In this document: in pieces, positions 52,245-62,858 of the stretch
How positions within the stretch are numbered: the first letter of the stretch is position 1
How the letters are laid out: each line of letters begins with the position of its first letter
NCBI GenBank assembly: GCA_963281255.1
Contig: OY725495.1
Span: 372,001-436,000, forward strand
Length of the DNA stretch: 64,000 nucleotides
Reading direction: 5' to 3'
Source: Aphrocallistes beatrix
Taxonomy: Eukaryota; Porifera; Hexactinellida; Sceptrulophora; Aphrocallistidae
Position numbers and translations under genes: made by a program
The notes under the pieces: generated by a model
Database searches by the model: none
The model's input: the letters and a program-made list of their open reading frames with translations, nothing else
What the model was told of the DNA's origin: nothing

Positions 52245-55130
52245 ATGTCTCAAGAATCCCATTACAAGCACTCGAAGCTCAAGTCGAAAAAAATTCCATT
52301 ACGAGCAACCCATTACCAATCGTTTGAAATGCTTGCAGAGGGTCAGCCAAACAGTCAAAAGCCCCCTCCCTCCCCTTTCCCCCCTTCACTCCCTTCCAAA
52401 CATAGACATGGCCGTCACAGCAGAACGAATAGTTCTTCTTCTGTAAAATCTTTCGATATGCTACAACCATCTACGAATTTTTCTTTTGAAACTTCTATCC
52501 CAAACATTAGTTCTGATGCTTGGGTTAATGAAATAGATCCAACGACTGGCAATCTATTTTATGTGGAGTTACAGCCAGTTTTGAGGCGTAAAAAGCATCA
52601 CGATTCTTCTCTTAGTCTCTCATCTGCCATTAGCGATATCTCAATATCTGGCGCATCAGCTCCTAAGAGTAATGCCACCCCTGGCGCTTCCCCATCTATC
52701 TCTCGAAAACGCAAACTCAAATTGAGTAAACTCTTTCCAAACCGTGCATTTGGCCGGAAGAAACAGACTTCTACTCCCAATCCTGTGCGTATATCGACAT
52801 TTTCATTAGACGAAAAAATAAATCCTAAAACTTCTGAATCATCTAAATCACCATCAGTCATCCACGCATCCAATAGGTTGATTACAAACTCGATTAAGCT
52901 ACAGCTAGAACAACCTCTAGCTGCCCGAAGCGGCGAACAGATCACTAAGGATATTCTTACCAGATTGGGAATTCTAATTCAACCTGCTTCTATCCGTCCT
53001 GCGAGAAGTGTTGATGATTTACTCGAAGGTTCTTCTGGTAAACTTGCTAATATCCCTGTCATAATTAAAACTTTGAAACCTGATTCACAGGCATGCCGAG
53101 ATGGCAGATTGAAACCTGGTGATACGATACGATCTCTAGATAAGTATATAATTACACACGATAACCTTTTTCACACTCTGGACAAGATTAAACATAATAC
53201 CGTGATTTCAATCGATATTTGTAGGGAGGAAAACGAAAGTTTAAAACAGGAATTTGATGATGTGAACCCAGACATTAGAAAGAGAGAATCTTTAGTGCGT
53301 TTAATTTCGAGGCAAGAAACCTTTGAGAGTCTAGCTACTGCCCATTTCTCTGATAATCCGAAAGGTCTAGGCACATATTTGTGCATGTACATTACTTTAA
53401 GAGAAATAACATCTGAAGGAAAGAAAGATGGGATGGAAGATCTACTTTTTTACTATCCACACCAGCCTCTACCAAAGGATATCGATCCATCTGATTCAAA
53501 TGCGTCCGAGATACATAAGTTGGTGGCGATTAGAGGAGTTTTCTACACACTGGCAGATGTTCTGCAGTCCATTTGTGGCTTAGCTGGCGATAATGCTACT
53601 ATGAAGATGCCCGATGGCGAAATTGTTTGCTCTGTTTTCAAACTATTACCTAATAAAGAAATCTTGATTCTAATTGCGCCTGAGAGTGTAATTTCTGTTG
53701 AGAAATTATCCGATTGTCTTGAAATGTTTTTGAATATTTTAACCTTTCTATTTGGCAATGTGAGTAATGCATTCATACAGCAAACTAATCGGCAAGATTT
53801 AGTGCAATTATGCGACCTGTTATACGCGCACATCTTCAGTGTTGTTCTTTTTGATCCATTTGATATATTTATTTCATCACTAATGGCTTGTCAAAGTTTG
53901 TGCTTCCATTCGGAAATAGAGACTGAAGTAAACTCGTTGGTGAGTGAATTGGATGCAATGGATTTGTCTGATCAGCCTGAAGTAAGTGATATGCAAAGGC
54001 CATACCATATCATTGGTTCGTGCTTGTATCATAAAGGTTACCTCATATGTTCTCACTTACCATTGAGTTTTCAGAAAGATGTCAACATTTTCTGTTCCTT
54101 TCACGGTTTGCTAAATTTAACTTCGACCCAGCCAGCTGGACAGATCGTTATTTGGAGAGAAATATTTCCAACGATTTCTGAAGCATCCATCCACAAAAAT
54201 CAAACACAGAAGAATCTGAACTTCAAATGTTTAGGTGGGAAACATTTCCTTCTAGTTGTTGGGATATGTCAGTCGATTTGTGCTCAGATTCTTTTAGCAG
54301 GTCCGATGGCAACACGATTACTAGACAAACCTCCTCCAGATCCACTACTCATTGACCGTATCAAAGAAATGCTTGAAGAGTTAGAAAGGTTTGGACTCTT
54401 CACTGATCTTGAAGATAGAAGTTTAAACGCGCCTCATCTCCCATTCATTACAAGTCCGCTGGCAACAACGGATAGTAGTGATAATAGGAACTATTTCGAG
54501 CTTGGCCTCAGAGGATCGCGTGGCTCGTTGAGGACTTCAGGGGATAGCACAGATAGTGAAGGCTCTAATCTTACTAAAACCCAGTCCAGACATTCTCTCA
54601 ACCTTCTCGACAATCTCGACAAGCCTCATTCTAGTGGTAAAGCCGCAACTTTTGATTCAATCGCATTCTTAACTTCAAGTCCGACTAACCTATTATTTCA
54701 TTATCTTGTCTTTGATGATTTTTCAGGAATTTTCCTCTCACCACCTGCCTTCCTAAAAACTCCAAACTTATCCCAAAGTGTCCAAAAAGACCTCGTCCTT
54801 ATATTCCATACATACTGCCTGCATATTCAAGAGAAATTCAAACGAAGCAAACGATATAGTAAGAATTTTGCGAAACTGAATAAAAGGTTTAAAACTTCGA
54901 AAAGTGACGATCCAGAACAATCTACTGGTGAGCTTAATGAGTGTGGTTTCAAATTTGAATGGGAAATAGCTGGGAAATCTACCAAGGACCAATCTACTGT
55001 CATTTTCTGGGTTATTGGAAGAAGAATTTTTCGTCCTAAACCATGTGAATTGTATATTTGTTATGAAGATGCAACTCCACAATCTACAGTCGAGATGGCA
55101 TTCAAATTGCTACAGAGCAATATTATTTGA
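52245..55130 (+). CDS. INTU: Inturned, planar cell polarity effector of the CPLANE complex
   Basis: Single-exon gene of 961 aa, 291 bp after WDFY3 on the same strand. Inturned joins Fuzzy and Wdpcp in the CPLANE complex at ciliary basal bodies, aiding Rab23 activation, intraflagellar transport recruitment and planar polarity. The frame extends upstream without ATG; the first Met is at 52245. Features: a WVNEIDPTTGNLFYVEL segment near 100 matching the INTU N-terminal motif, a PDZ domain at about 265-325 (VIIKTLKPDSQACRDGRLKP), and three longin-like blocks: about 370-530 (LLFYYPHQPLP; LVAIRGVFYTLADVL), 585-695 (HIIGSCLYHKGYLICSHLPL; IWREIFP) and 810-961 ending FWVIGRRIFRPKPCELYICY, the diagnostic INTU C-terminus. 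Presence of INTU implies the organism builds cilia. Confidence 0.92.
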   Translation: MSQESHYKHSKLKSKKIPLRATHYQSFEMLAEGQPNSQKPPPSPFPPSLPSKHRHGRHSRTNSSSSVKSFDMLQPSTNFSFETSIPNISSDAWVNEIDPTTGNLFYVELQPVLRRKKHHDSSLSLSSAISDISISGASAPKSNATPGASPSISRKRKLKLSKLFPNRAFGRKKQTSTPNPVRISTFSLDEKINPKTSESSKSPSVIHASNRLITNSIKLQLEQPLAARSGEQITKDILTRLGILIQPASIRPARSVDDLLEGSSGKLANIPVIIKTLKPDSQACRDGRLKPGDTIRSLDKYIITHDNLFHTLDKIKHNTVISIDICREENESLKQEFDDVNPDIRKRESLVRLISRQETFESLATAHFSDNPKGLGTYLCMYITLREITSEGKKDGMEDLLFYYPHQPLPKDIDPSDSNASEIHKLVAIRGVFYTLADVLQSICGLAGDNATMKMPDGEIVCSVFKLLPNKEILILIAPESVISVEKLSDCLEMFLNILTFLFGNVSNAFIQQTNRQDLVQLCDLLYAHIFSVVLFDPFDIFISSLMACQSLCFHSEIETEVNSLVSELDAMDLSDQPEVSDMQRPYHIIGSCLYHKGYLICSHLPLSFQKDVNIFCSFHGLLNLTSTQPAGQIVIWREIFPTISEASIHKNQTQKNLNFKCLGGKHFLLVVGICQSICAQILLAGPMATRLLDKPPPDPLLIDRIKEMLEELERFGLFTDLEDRSLNAPHLPFITSPLATTDSSDNRNYFELGLRGSRGSLRTSGDSTDSEGSNLTKTQSRHSLNLLDNLDKPHSSGKAATFDSIAFLTSSPTNLLFHYLVFDDFSGIFLSPPAFLKTPNLSQSVQKDLVLIFHTYCLHIQEKFKRSKRYSKNFAKLNKRFKTSKSDDPEQSTGELNECGFKFEWEIAGKSTKDQSTVIFWVIGRRIFRPKPCELYICYEDATPQSTVEMAFKLLQSNII

Positions 55131-55885
55131 CTTCGCCCATTTTGTATTCCTGCATTTATTATTAATAATGATAGAATAGATGCTATTAATAATTAAATTT
55201 GTATATCTGCAAATGAGCACTTTTAATTCACTATATTTTCGGAATTTTATGAAATGGTAATCATCCAATCAACATTTGAGATAAAATCATCATAATGTAA
55301 ATCCCGACCAAACTATGGAATTATCTAATTAAATGTTATTTTCTATTAAGTGTAAGACGTAATTAAAACCTTCCATATACATTTCTGAGCGATGATCAAT
55401 TCCATTGACACGTGAGATATGAGTATTATGTTATAATGTTATAGTATTACGTCTGAGGTTAGTTTAACCAATTACTCGTCTTATCTAATGTTACACTGAG
55501 TTCTCCATTCTATTGATCAATACTTTGATTAGTTTAATTTCAAACTTTAGACCTTACTAATGTATACGCATGTGAACAATTACAACCCTATTTGTGATAA
55601 CTACTTTGAGTTGTTTATAGTATGTGAAAATGATAGGTAATATAATGACAGGTCATTGATTTTTTCAATAATTAGATTGATATTTTTTATGAATTCAGGA
55701 TAGTTAATTATATTATTGTAGCTGCATATCATCTGCATAGAGAGTATTCAGAGAGTAATGCCATATGAATAGTCAATTAGATACCAATAATCTTTAATGG
55801 AATAGTATAATGTACATAGATTTTCAGAATTCGCATATCAGTCCAGTATATAAAGGATTAGAATTTGTAATTTTAAGATTTTCCT
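55131..55885. other. Intergenic spacer Inturned to GABA-B-like receptor A
   Basis: 755 bp of AT-rich DNA without coding sequence. Its last 40 bp hold a TATA-like box for the downstream receptor gene. Confidence 0.5.
55847..55855 (+). promoter_or_regulatory. TATA-like box before GABA-B-like receptor A
   Basis: tatataaag lies 30 bp upstream of the ATG at 55886. If used at the normal 25-30 bp distance, transcription would start almost at the start codon, giving an extremely short leader. Match and position only. Confidence 0.35.
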
Positions 55886-58429
55886 ATGATTCACTACTCA
55901 AGTAATTCTCTCTTTAAGGTAATATATATACTCCTTCATTGCATTACTTCGCTGTCTGCAAATCCCAATGTGATCAATATTGCAGGACTTTATCCAGAGA
56001 ATGGCGGTTGGACTGCTCCACAGATGAGGACCATCGCCGAGTATGCAAAAGATTTCATCAACAATTCAACTACCATACTCCCGAACCACTATCTTAACAT
56101 AACATGGAGAAACTCACAATGCACAAGGATTATATCGCTTAATAATCTCCTCGGTTTTCTCCAAGACAAAGACAGTGTATATCATTTCATACTTGGCCCC
56201 GCATGTACTATCGGCGGAGAACCAGTTGGTGACGTCATTCCAAGTTACAATTTAAATATGATAGCATACTCCGCCACTTCGCCAGGTTTAGCTTCCAGTA
56301 CATACCCCAACTCATACCTCGGCATAACTACGTCGAATAACTTCGTTGTCATATGGGCGCAGTTGTTAAAATACTTTCAATGGCGTAGAGTAGCACTCAT
56401 AGACCAGGATACTGGGCTTTTTAATAGTATTGGTGTCACTTTTAGGGAGTTACTGAAAGAATCAAATGTTGAATTTGATAGTGAGAGGATCCATGATGGT
56501 GATGATGTAAATGATATAGATACAAAACTGGATCGTATATTCAAAAGGAAAAAGTATAAAATTATCATTGGAAACTTTTATGAAGGCGTTGCTTACAATG
56601 TATTATGTCGTGCGTATTTTAAGAACTATATTTATCCTCATGTCACTTGGATTCTTCCTGCTTGGTATACCGTCAATTGGGTCAGGAATGGAATGGCTAG
56701 CTGCAAGTTCTGTAATGGATGTGATATCGGAGTAGCCACTCGAGGTGCTTTAGCTGTCGATTCTATTTCAACACCAGATGAGACTACTAGAGAAAATAGA
56801 AATACAATCCTTGGCCACAGGCAGCGAGTTATATGGGAAAATTTTGAGAAAGACAACACTATTACTGATCACATTGTGGCAAAATTCTTACCTTATGCTT
56901 TCGATAGTGTAGTAACCATCGCTCTAGCTTTCAACAGCACTATTTCTCAAGGGTTTAACTTGTCGAACTTCAATTATCACAGTGAAAGCAGATTCAGTAA
57001 TAACCAATTAATGCAGAAAGCGTTGCAAAATTCGATTGATGAGCTGAAATTCGATGGGTTGACAGGATCCGTAAATTACGACGGGAAAGCACGAAAATCT
57101 TCTAGCTGTGAACTGTTTGAATTCGTGGACGATGGCATCGTTGAATCTCGCCTCATTATTCCCAACATTGAGCGAGATATAAGACGGAGCATTTCATTGA
57201 CGAATTTATCTCTAAGCAATGTCGAATTCAAATCATTTGGCAAACAAAATGGGCCTTTGGATGGAGTTGAGCTTCACATTCTGCCAATGTCAGCTCTAGT
57301 TATTTGTGTTTTTTTGGCGGGATGTGCCTTTGCATTTTCTATACTCTTTCTTATCGTCAACATAGCTTTTCGGAAGAAGAAAGTCTTTAAATTAAGCAGT
57401 CCGATCCTTAATACGTTTATCCTCTTAGGAGCATGTCTCCAGTGCATTGCGGCAGTTCTAGTTCTATTTGATAATCGACTTTTGAGTCTTACTCCAGAAG
57501 AGACTACCTTGAACTCAGTTCCTTGTACCATATTATGCCATTTCATTTGGTGGCTACCAGCCTTAGCTACTGATCTAATCTTCGGAACACTAATTGCCAA
57601 AGCTTTCCGAGTCTACATGATTGCGATCCGTCAGTCGATCACAAACCATACCAGAGTGATTAATATCGTTATTTTCATACTTATTATCATGGCATTTGAT
57701 ACAATTTATTCAGTTTTATGGGCAAGTTTTGAACCCATCCGTTTCCAGTATATAGCAGACGGTCCATTTGAGACAGATAATTTGGATATCACCCAACCTG
57801 GCGCTCCATTTGTATACATTTTCTACTGTGCTGAAGGAGGATCTCCTAATTCGCCCGCAATCGCTGTCAGATTTTTCTACATTTTCCTCAGATGGATCTT
57901 GTGTGGTGTCGGTCTCTACTTCGCTTATCAAATACGCAAGGTTAACATTCGAGGAGTCAATGAATTCCAATCTATCACCCTAGCCACTCTCATCACCATA
58001 TTTTTCAACTTGGTCCGCATCATTCTAATCACCATGATACCTTCTGTACGACTGATTGACCCGGCTATATCCCTCCTATCCATCAGCTACGCATTAGACA
58101 CATGTCTCATTGTAAGTTTCCTATTCATCCCCAAACTCTACTATGTCATCAAAGATCCTAACGAGGAAAAGGTCTATCACGGAGTGCACAATACAACCGC
58201 AATAGACATGAATTCTCTTAATGAATTGCAGCTAGTAAAAGTAAAAGAAGAGCTTTCAAAGCTTAAATCCGAGCGTGATACCTTAGCAGAAGATTTGAAA
58301 GAATGTAGAAAAGTATCCGTTGCTTTTTCTTTAGACATATTGCAAACAGAAGGACCTGAGTCACAACCTTCCCTCCCCGTTGGAAACACCAAAACTGATG
58401 AAGTTATTGAGAATAAGAATTTGCTTTAA
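55886..58429 (+). CDS. GABA-B-like class C GPCR, receptor A
   Basis: Single-exon 847-aa receptor. A signal peptide (VIYILLHCITSLSA, residues about 12-25) precedes a bilobed Venus-flytrap domain (about 27-450) starting INIAGLYPENGGW, with GPACTIGGEPVG and AYSATSPGLASSTYPNSYLG aligning to ligand-contact loops of GABA-B1. There is no cysteine-rich domain between flytrap and membrane, the hallmark of GABA-B receptors among class C. Seven helices (about 465-770) include WWLPALATDLIFGTLIAKAF and end FIPKLYYVIKDPNE. The C-tail has a heptad coiled coil (LVKVKEELSKLKSERDTL), as in the GABA-B dimer interface. Ligand cannot be told from sequence: several GABA contacts are not clearly conserved. Convergent with receptor B, with which it shares a near-identical 349-bp tract. 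Confidence 0.9.
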   Translation: MIHYSSNSLFKVIYILLHCITSLSANPNVINIAGLYPENGGWTAPQMRTIAEYAKDFINNSTTILPNHYLNITWRNSQCTRIISLNNLLGFLQDKDSVYHFILGPACTIGGEPVGDVIPSYNLNMIAYSATSPGLASSTYPNSYLGITTSNNFVVIWAQLLKYFQWRRVALIDQDTGLFNSIGVTFRELLKESNVEFDSERIHDGDDVNDIDTKLDRIFKRKKYKIIIGNFYEGVAYNVLCRAYFKNYIYPHVTWILPAWYTVNWVRNGMASCKFCNGCDIGVATRGALAVDSISTPDETTRENRNTILGHRQRVIWENFEKDNTITDHIVAKFLPYAFDSVVTIALAFNSTISQGFNLSNFNYHSESRFSNNQLMQKALQNSIDELKFDGLTGSVNYDGKARKSSSCELFEFVDDGIVESRLIIPNIERDIRRSISLTNLSLSNVEFKSFGKQNGPLDGVELHILPMSALVICVFLAGCAFAFSILFLIVNIAFRKKKVFKLSSPILNTFILLGACLQCIAAVLVLFDNRLLSLTPEETTLNSVPCTILCHFIWWLPALATDLIFGTLIAKAFRVYMIAIRQSITNHTRVINIVIFILIIMAFDTIYSVLWASFEPIRFQYIADGPFETDNLDITQPGAPFVYIFYCAEGGSPNSPAIAVRFFYIFLRWILCGVGLYFAYQIRKVNIRGVNEFQSITLATLITIFFNLVRIILITMIPSVRLIDPAISLLSISYALDTCLIVSFLFIPKLYYVIKDPNEEKVYHGVHNTTAIDMNSLNELQLVKVKEELSKLKSERDTLAEDLKECRKVSVAFSLDILQTEGPESQPSLPVGNTKTDEVIENKNLL

Positions 58430-59462
58430 TATTAAGTGTGTTATATTTTAGCAGTTCCCCCATACCTTCCTTGTTGTTACTAAATAATATGTACTTACAT
58501 GATATATTACTGTGCTATATTAAAAGTGTGCTAAACGATAGAAAGAAATATGTTAACACATCATGAAATATTCATATTAGAGAATTCTAAGCGTGAAATT
58601 TGAAATCTACACAATGGAATACCCCATACTAATACCATTTGAGATCTCATTTCAAGCGTAAAATATGAAGTATTGTCATAGATGTAAAATATAATTTGTT
58701 TGAAATAATATGTACAGGTAAACCTCGAAATACGGCACAAACCCATAATCCCGATTGACATCCCTATGTAAGTAATATATTGGGGCATACCTAATTTACG
58801 GGGCGGGACGGAACTGTCCCGGAAAATCTAGATGCCTAATTTACGGGACGGGATGCTGTCCCGTCCCGTAAATTAGACATCTAGATTTTCCGGGACTGTC
58901 CGGTAAATTAGGTATGCCCAATATATTGTGAACCTTCGAGATACGGCAACTCCGAAATGCGACACTAACTAAAGTGAACTCCGGAGATTGAGATTTTCAA
59001 TACACAATTACCCCTGAAATGCGACATAATCTAGTAAACAAATAAACTTTATATCCCCAATGCATATACTATGTATCAATACAATATTGAATCATTTTAA
59101 GTAATATGTATATATTAATAACAGATGTAATATAATCCCTAACTAAACCTAAATAATAAAACATGTGGCATGAGGGATGTTACACGCCGTTCATGCTATA
59201 CGACATCCCCTATACTAGGAGCTGCACTAAAAATATCAGTTTCACTCTCTGCTAGTTTTGACTTGTCAGTTTGGTCGTAGGTTACAGTGTTGGATTGTTA
59301 GAGGTTCACCAGGAATCATGATGTCAAAATTATATCAGAAGAAATAATCAAAACTTGTCTCAAAACACACTTAAGAATATTTATACTTAACACAATGTAA
59401 CAAAATTGTACTATTAGCATGCTACACTCATTAGGGGGAAATTATTTTAAGATTCATTTAGC
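58430..59462. other. Spacer between convergent receptor genes, with repeats
   Basis: About 1 kb between the stop codons of receptors A (+) and B (-). Holds a 154-bp palindrome at 58774-58927, flanked by repeated motifs of the type cgaaatacggca / cgagatacggca / gaaatgcgaca (58736-59035) that look like a decayed Tc1/pogo-type element. No gene. Confidence 0.5.
58774..58927. repeat. 154-bp near-perfect palindrome (hairpin element)
   Basis: Arms of about 75 bp begin aatatattggggcataccta and end as its reverse complement, with a tiny loop near 58852. Each arm contains two copies of an aatttac-gggacggg unit and a gaaaatctagat block. GC content is well above the surroundings. The structure is a fold-back element or MITE inserted in an older repeat. 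Confidence 0.8.
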
Positions 59463-62042
59463 TCAGTATGTTTTTCTTTTCTCATTTTCAGCTTTTTCCT
59501 GGTTTTCATCAATTAAATAGCTCGATAATTCACTTGTAATTATATCTTTGCTGTCGGTAGAGGGCCTTTGCCTCCGCTCTCGAACCTCTTCTTCTAAGCA
59601 ATCACGTTCCGATTTAAGCTTCATAAGTTCATCTTTCATTCGTGTTAACTGGATTTGGTTGATCATATCCATATTTATTTCAGACGTGTTGTGTACACCT
59701 CCATAGACTCTCTTCTCGTTAGGATCTTTGATGAGGTAGTAGAGTTTGGGGATGAATAGGAAACTTACAATGAGACATGTGTCTAATGCGTAGCTGATGG
59801 ATAGGAGGGATATGGCCGCGTCAATCAGTCGTACAGAAGGTATCATGGTGATGAGAATGATGCGGACCAAGTTGAAAAATATGGTGATGAGAGTGGCTAG
59901 GGTAATAGATTGGAATTCGTTGATCCCTCGAATGTTAACCTTGCGTATTTGATAAGCGAAGTAGAGACCGACACCGTACAAGATCCATCTGAGGAAAATG
60001 TAGAAAAATCTGACACCGATTGCAGGCGAATTAGGAGATCCTCCTTCAGCACAGTAGAAAATGTACCAGAATGGATTTCCTGGTTTGGTGATATCGGTGT
60101 TTGCTGTTTCGAGTGGTCCCTCAGCTATGAACTGGAAACGTATTGCTTCGATTCCTGCCCATATCACTGTATACCCCGTATCGAACAACATGATTGCACC
60201 AATGAATGAGATTATATGAATCGTCTTAACGACGCTTTTGATGGACTGGCGGATTGCAATCATGTAGACTCGAAATGCTTTCCCAATGAGTGTCCCGAAA
60301 ATCAGGTCTGTTGCTAACGCAGGCAACCACCAAACCAAATGGCACAATATGGTACAGCCTATGGATTCGGAATTGTTATCTTCTGGTGTGCGTTTCAGGA
60401 ATCGATTATCTATTACCACTAGCACTGCAACGATGCATTGGAGGATGGCACCTGATAGTATGAACATGTTCAGTAATGGACTGCTCAGTTTGAAGACCTT
60501 TTTTTTGCGATAAAAGATATTGATTATGATGAATATAATTGTGAATCCTAAAGCACCTATTGCGATGATGATTGGAATAACAAACGCTGGAATTGGTAAA
60601 TGGTGCAGCTCTACCCCATCACACCTGACTCCGTCGGTTTCACAATCTCTAAATGGTATTATTACGTCTATTTCTCCAGTATAGCTGCTGAAGTTTCTTG
60701 CATGCGTTGCCCTTATTTGATCCAAAGTACCAATTAATACTTCTGTCCCATTCTTGAATATTACTATTTCCGCTGCACCAAATGCTCTGGCCCTACCTTC
60801 AAACTCAACTTCTCCAGTTAACCCTGAGAACTTTATATCTTCTACGTGCTTTGCCACTCCTTCTGCAATAATATCATTTTCTGACTTTCTACTTCTGTTA
60901 TGGTAGTCAAATTCTGTTAATATGGAACTATTATCTTTCAGTGCCCTTTCAAATACCTTAAAAAGAGTTATCATAGCATCAAAGGCGTATCTTGCATACT
61001 TTTCTATGTTCCGATCTATGCTATCGACATTATATGGGCTGGAATACAACCTTTTGACTATTTCTTCCCACAAATGTTCACGTGTCATGTTGAAGATTGT
61101 ATTTCCTTGGGGTTTGAATATTTTTCTCGTTTCAATTGCTGATATGTTGTTATCTATCAGTCTAACGTTATTATCCACGCCCAATGCACCTTCAAGAAAT
61201 TCCACCATCTCTTCAGTAGTACAAGATTCATTGTTTTTGTTTTCGAACCAGTTAGTTGACCACCAGGTTGGTATAATCCATGTCACGTGAGGGTATCTGT
61301 AGTTTTTCCTATATGCTTGACAAAAAACCTTAAACCCAGTGCTCTCGTAGAAGTTTGCTATGACTATTTTGTGCTTTTGTCGCATGAATAAACGATCTAA
61401 CTTTCGATCCACCTCATTCAAGTCGATTGGATATGTAATTCGTTCATAGTCTGAATAGATATCTTTTGTTTTAAATTCCTCGCTCAAACCTTCAATTACG
61501 GTGTTGAAAATATCCGCATCTTGATTGATTACCCCAACTCGACGCCATTTGAATGTCTCGATCAACTTCAGATAAACGACAACTAGGTTACTATAAGGTT
61601 TCATTCCGAGGTATGTGTTTGGATATATTTTTGCGTTCGTTAATGCAGGTGAGCTTGCTGTTGTAGTCAGCTGATTAAGGCTGAATGAAGGTGCAATTTC
61701 GGCTACCGGCTCTGCGGCTGGTGAACAGCTGGGACCGAATACGAAGTGATAGATTGTTTCCCTGTCTTGCACAAAGTAAAGAAATTCATCTAACGAAATT
61801 TCCCTACTGCATTGTGATTTGCCCCAGGTTACATTAAGATCATATCCCTCTAGTATGTTCGTTTCACTCTTGACGAGTTCTGCTGCGATGTCACAGAAAT
61901 ATCTGACTTGCTGTCCTTGCCAACCACCATTCTCATCAGAATATAAACCCGCTATTCTAATTGCGCTCTGACCTGCCCTTGCATAAGATTGAATGACGAC
62001 GATTAGAAGAAATAAGATAATTTTGAAGAATTTGTCCACCAT
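59463..62042 (-). CDS. GABA-B-like class C GPCR, receptor B
   Basis: Single-exon 859-aa receptor, antisense and tail-to-tail with receptor A, head-to-head with receptor C. Signal peptide FFKIILFLLIVVIQSYA, flytrap domain from IRIAGLYSDENGGWQG with GPSCSPAAEPVAEIAP and TTASSPALTNAKIYPNTYLG, no cysteine-rich domain, then a seven-helix domain (about 480-790; WWLPALATDLIFGTLIGKAF) and C-terminal coiled coil LTRMKDELMKLKSERDCLEE. The flytrap is closer to receptor C (FNMTREHLWEEI, EGALGVDNNVRLIDNNIS) than to A, while helices 5-7 are nearly identical to A at DNA level. G-protein coupling is expected; the ligand is unknown. Confidence 0.9.
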   Translation of the reverse strand: MVDKFFKIILFLLIVVIQSYARAGQSAIRIAGLYSDENGGWQGQQVRYFCDIAAELVKSETNILEGYDLNVTWGKSQCSREISLDEFLYFVQDRETIYHFVFGPSCSPAAEPVAEIAPSFSLNQLTTTASSPALTNAKIYPNTYLGMKPYSNLVVVYLKLIETFKWRRVGVINQDADIFNTVIEGLSEEFKTKDIYSDYERITYPIDLNEVDRKLDRLFMRQKHKIVIANFYESTGFKVFCQAYRKNYRYPHVTWIIPTWWSTNWFENKNNESCTTEEMVEFLEGALGVDNNVRLIDNNISAIETRKIFKPQGNTIFNMTREHLWEEIVKRLYSSPYNVDSIDRNIEKYARYAFDAMITLFKVFERALKDNSSILTEFDYHNRSRKSENDIIAEGVAKHVEDIKFSGLTGEVEFEGRARAFGAAEIVIFKNGTEVLIGTLDQIRATHARNFSSYTGEIDVIIPFRDCETDGVRCDGVELHHLPIPAFVIPIIIAIGALGFTIIFIIINIFYRKKKVFKLSSPLLNMFILSGAILQCIVAVLVVIDNRFLKRTPEDNNSESIGCTILCHLVWWLPALATDLIFGTLIGKAFRVYMIAIRQSIKSVVKTIHIISFIGAIMLFDTGYTVIWAGIEAIRFQFIAEGPLETANTDITKPGNPFWYIFYCAEGGSPNSPAIGVRFFYIFLRWILYGVGLYFAYQIRKVNIRGINEFQSITLATLITIFFNLVRIILITMIPSVRLIDAAISLLSISYALDTCLIVSFLFIPKLYYLIKDPNEKRVYGGVHNTSEINMDMINQIQLTRMKDELMKLKSERDCLEEEVRERRQRPSTDSKDIITSELSSYLIDENQEKAENEKRKTY

Positions 62043-62091
62043 TAATATTTAGTATTTTTTTAATGATATTTTAGTAGATGCATATTCTGTC

Positions 62092-62105
62092 TTTTTATAT
62101 AAGTT
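62092..62105 (-). promoter_or_regulatory. TATA-like box before GABA-B-like receptor B
   Basis: Read on the minus strand, acttatataaaaag lies about 50-60 bp upstream of the start codon at 62042. Match and position only. Confidence 0.33.
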
Positions 62106-62788
62106 ATCTATAGTTCCATCCACACAAAGCTATTAAATTTCTTCCATATGTACTTACGTAAGCCAATCTCCCACCTCCAAGCGGTTTAATATTATGATGC
62201 GATTCTTTGTAATGATGAATTATAGGATATTTTTCTACTAAGAAAAGTTATTAAAATAATTGACTTTAATTCATAGTAATCACAATAGTTATTTCAAGAA
62301 CATGGTTGCACTTGCACCACAGAAGTTCAATGATTCATTTATGATGTGTCAATTCGGAGTACAATTTAGGCAACCATTTTGCAACGCTAAGTATATGAAA
62401 TACATAACAATAAAAAATCGAAAATAACTAAATTTGGCGATGCTTGAAAACTGTGCTTATTCCACTCAGTTTATGAATACAGTCAGGATTCAGCAGGATC
62501 ACTCGCTTAATATGAACCAGCTTAATATGAACGTTTATTATGATCTAATATTCTGGGTCCTATTGTATTTCTTACATAGGATTAGTCTTAAGTTGAGTTC
62601 GCTTAATATGTCTATATCATGAACAATTTTTTGTTTCTGTCCCTGGTGGTTCATTATCAGGGACCCTAACTGTATATTTAAATCGGAGATACTACCCTGT
62701 GGGCGCCTATTTTAATGAACACTTGAATAACATGGCAAAAATACGGGAATTTGATATATAGATCGTTCTTATATGTGAGTGTGTGGGT

Positions 62789-62796
62789 ATATATAC
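62789..62796 (+). promoter_or_regulatory. TATA-like box before GABA-B-like receptor C
   Basis: tatatata about 65 bp upstream of the ATG at 62859, with a second weaker candidate tataaatg at about 62812. Match and position only. Confidence 0.25.
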
Positions 62797-62858
62797 ACCA
62801 ATATACTATGTATAAATGTGAAACTTAAATTCCACTCAACTAAGAAGCCAAGTTTTAA

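Larger units (their letters stand above)
62043..62858. other. Divergent intergenic region between receptors B and C
   Basis: 816 bp between two head-to-head start codons, so both promoters must lie here; each side has a TATA-like motif within about 70 bp of its ATG. Repeated cgcttaatatg motifs near 62505-62610 resemble the ends of the family A repeats but no clear element boundaries were found. Confidence 0.45.
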
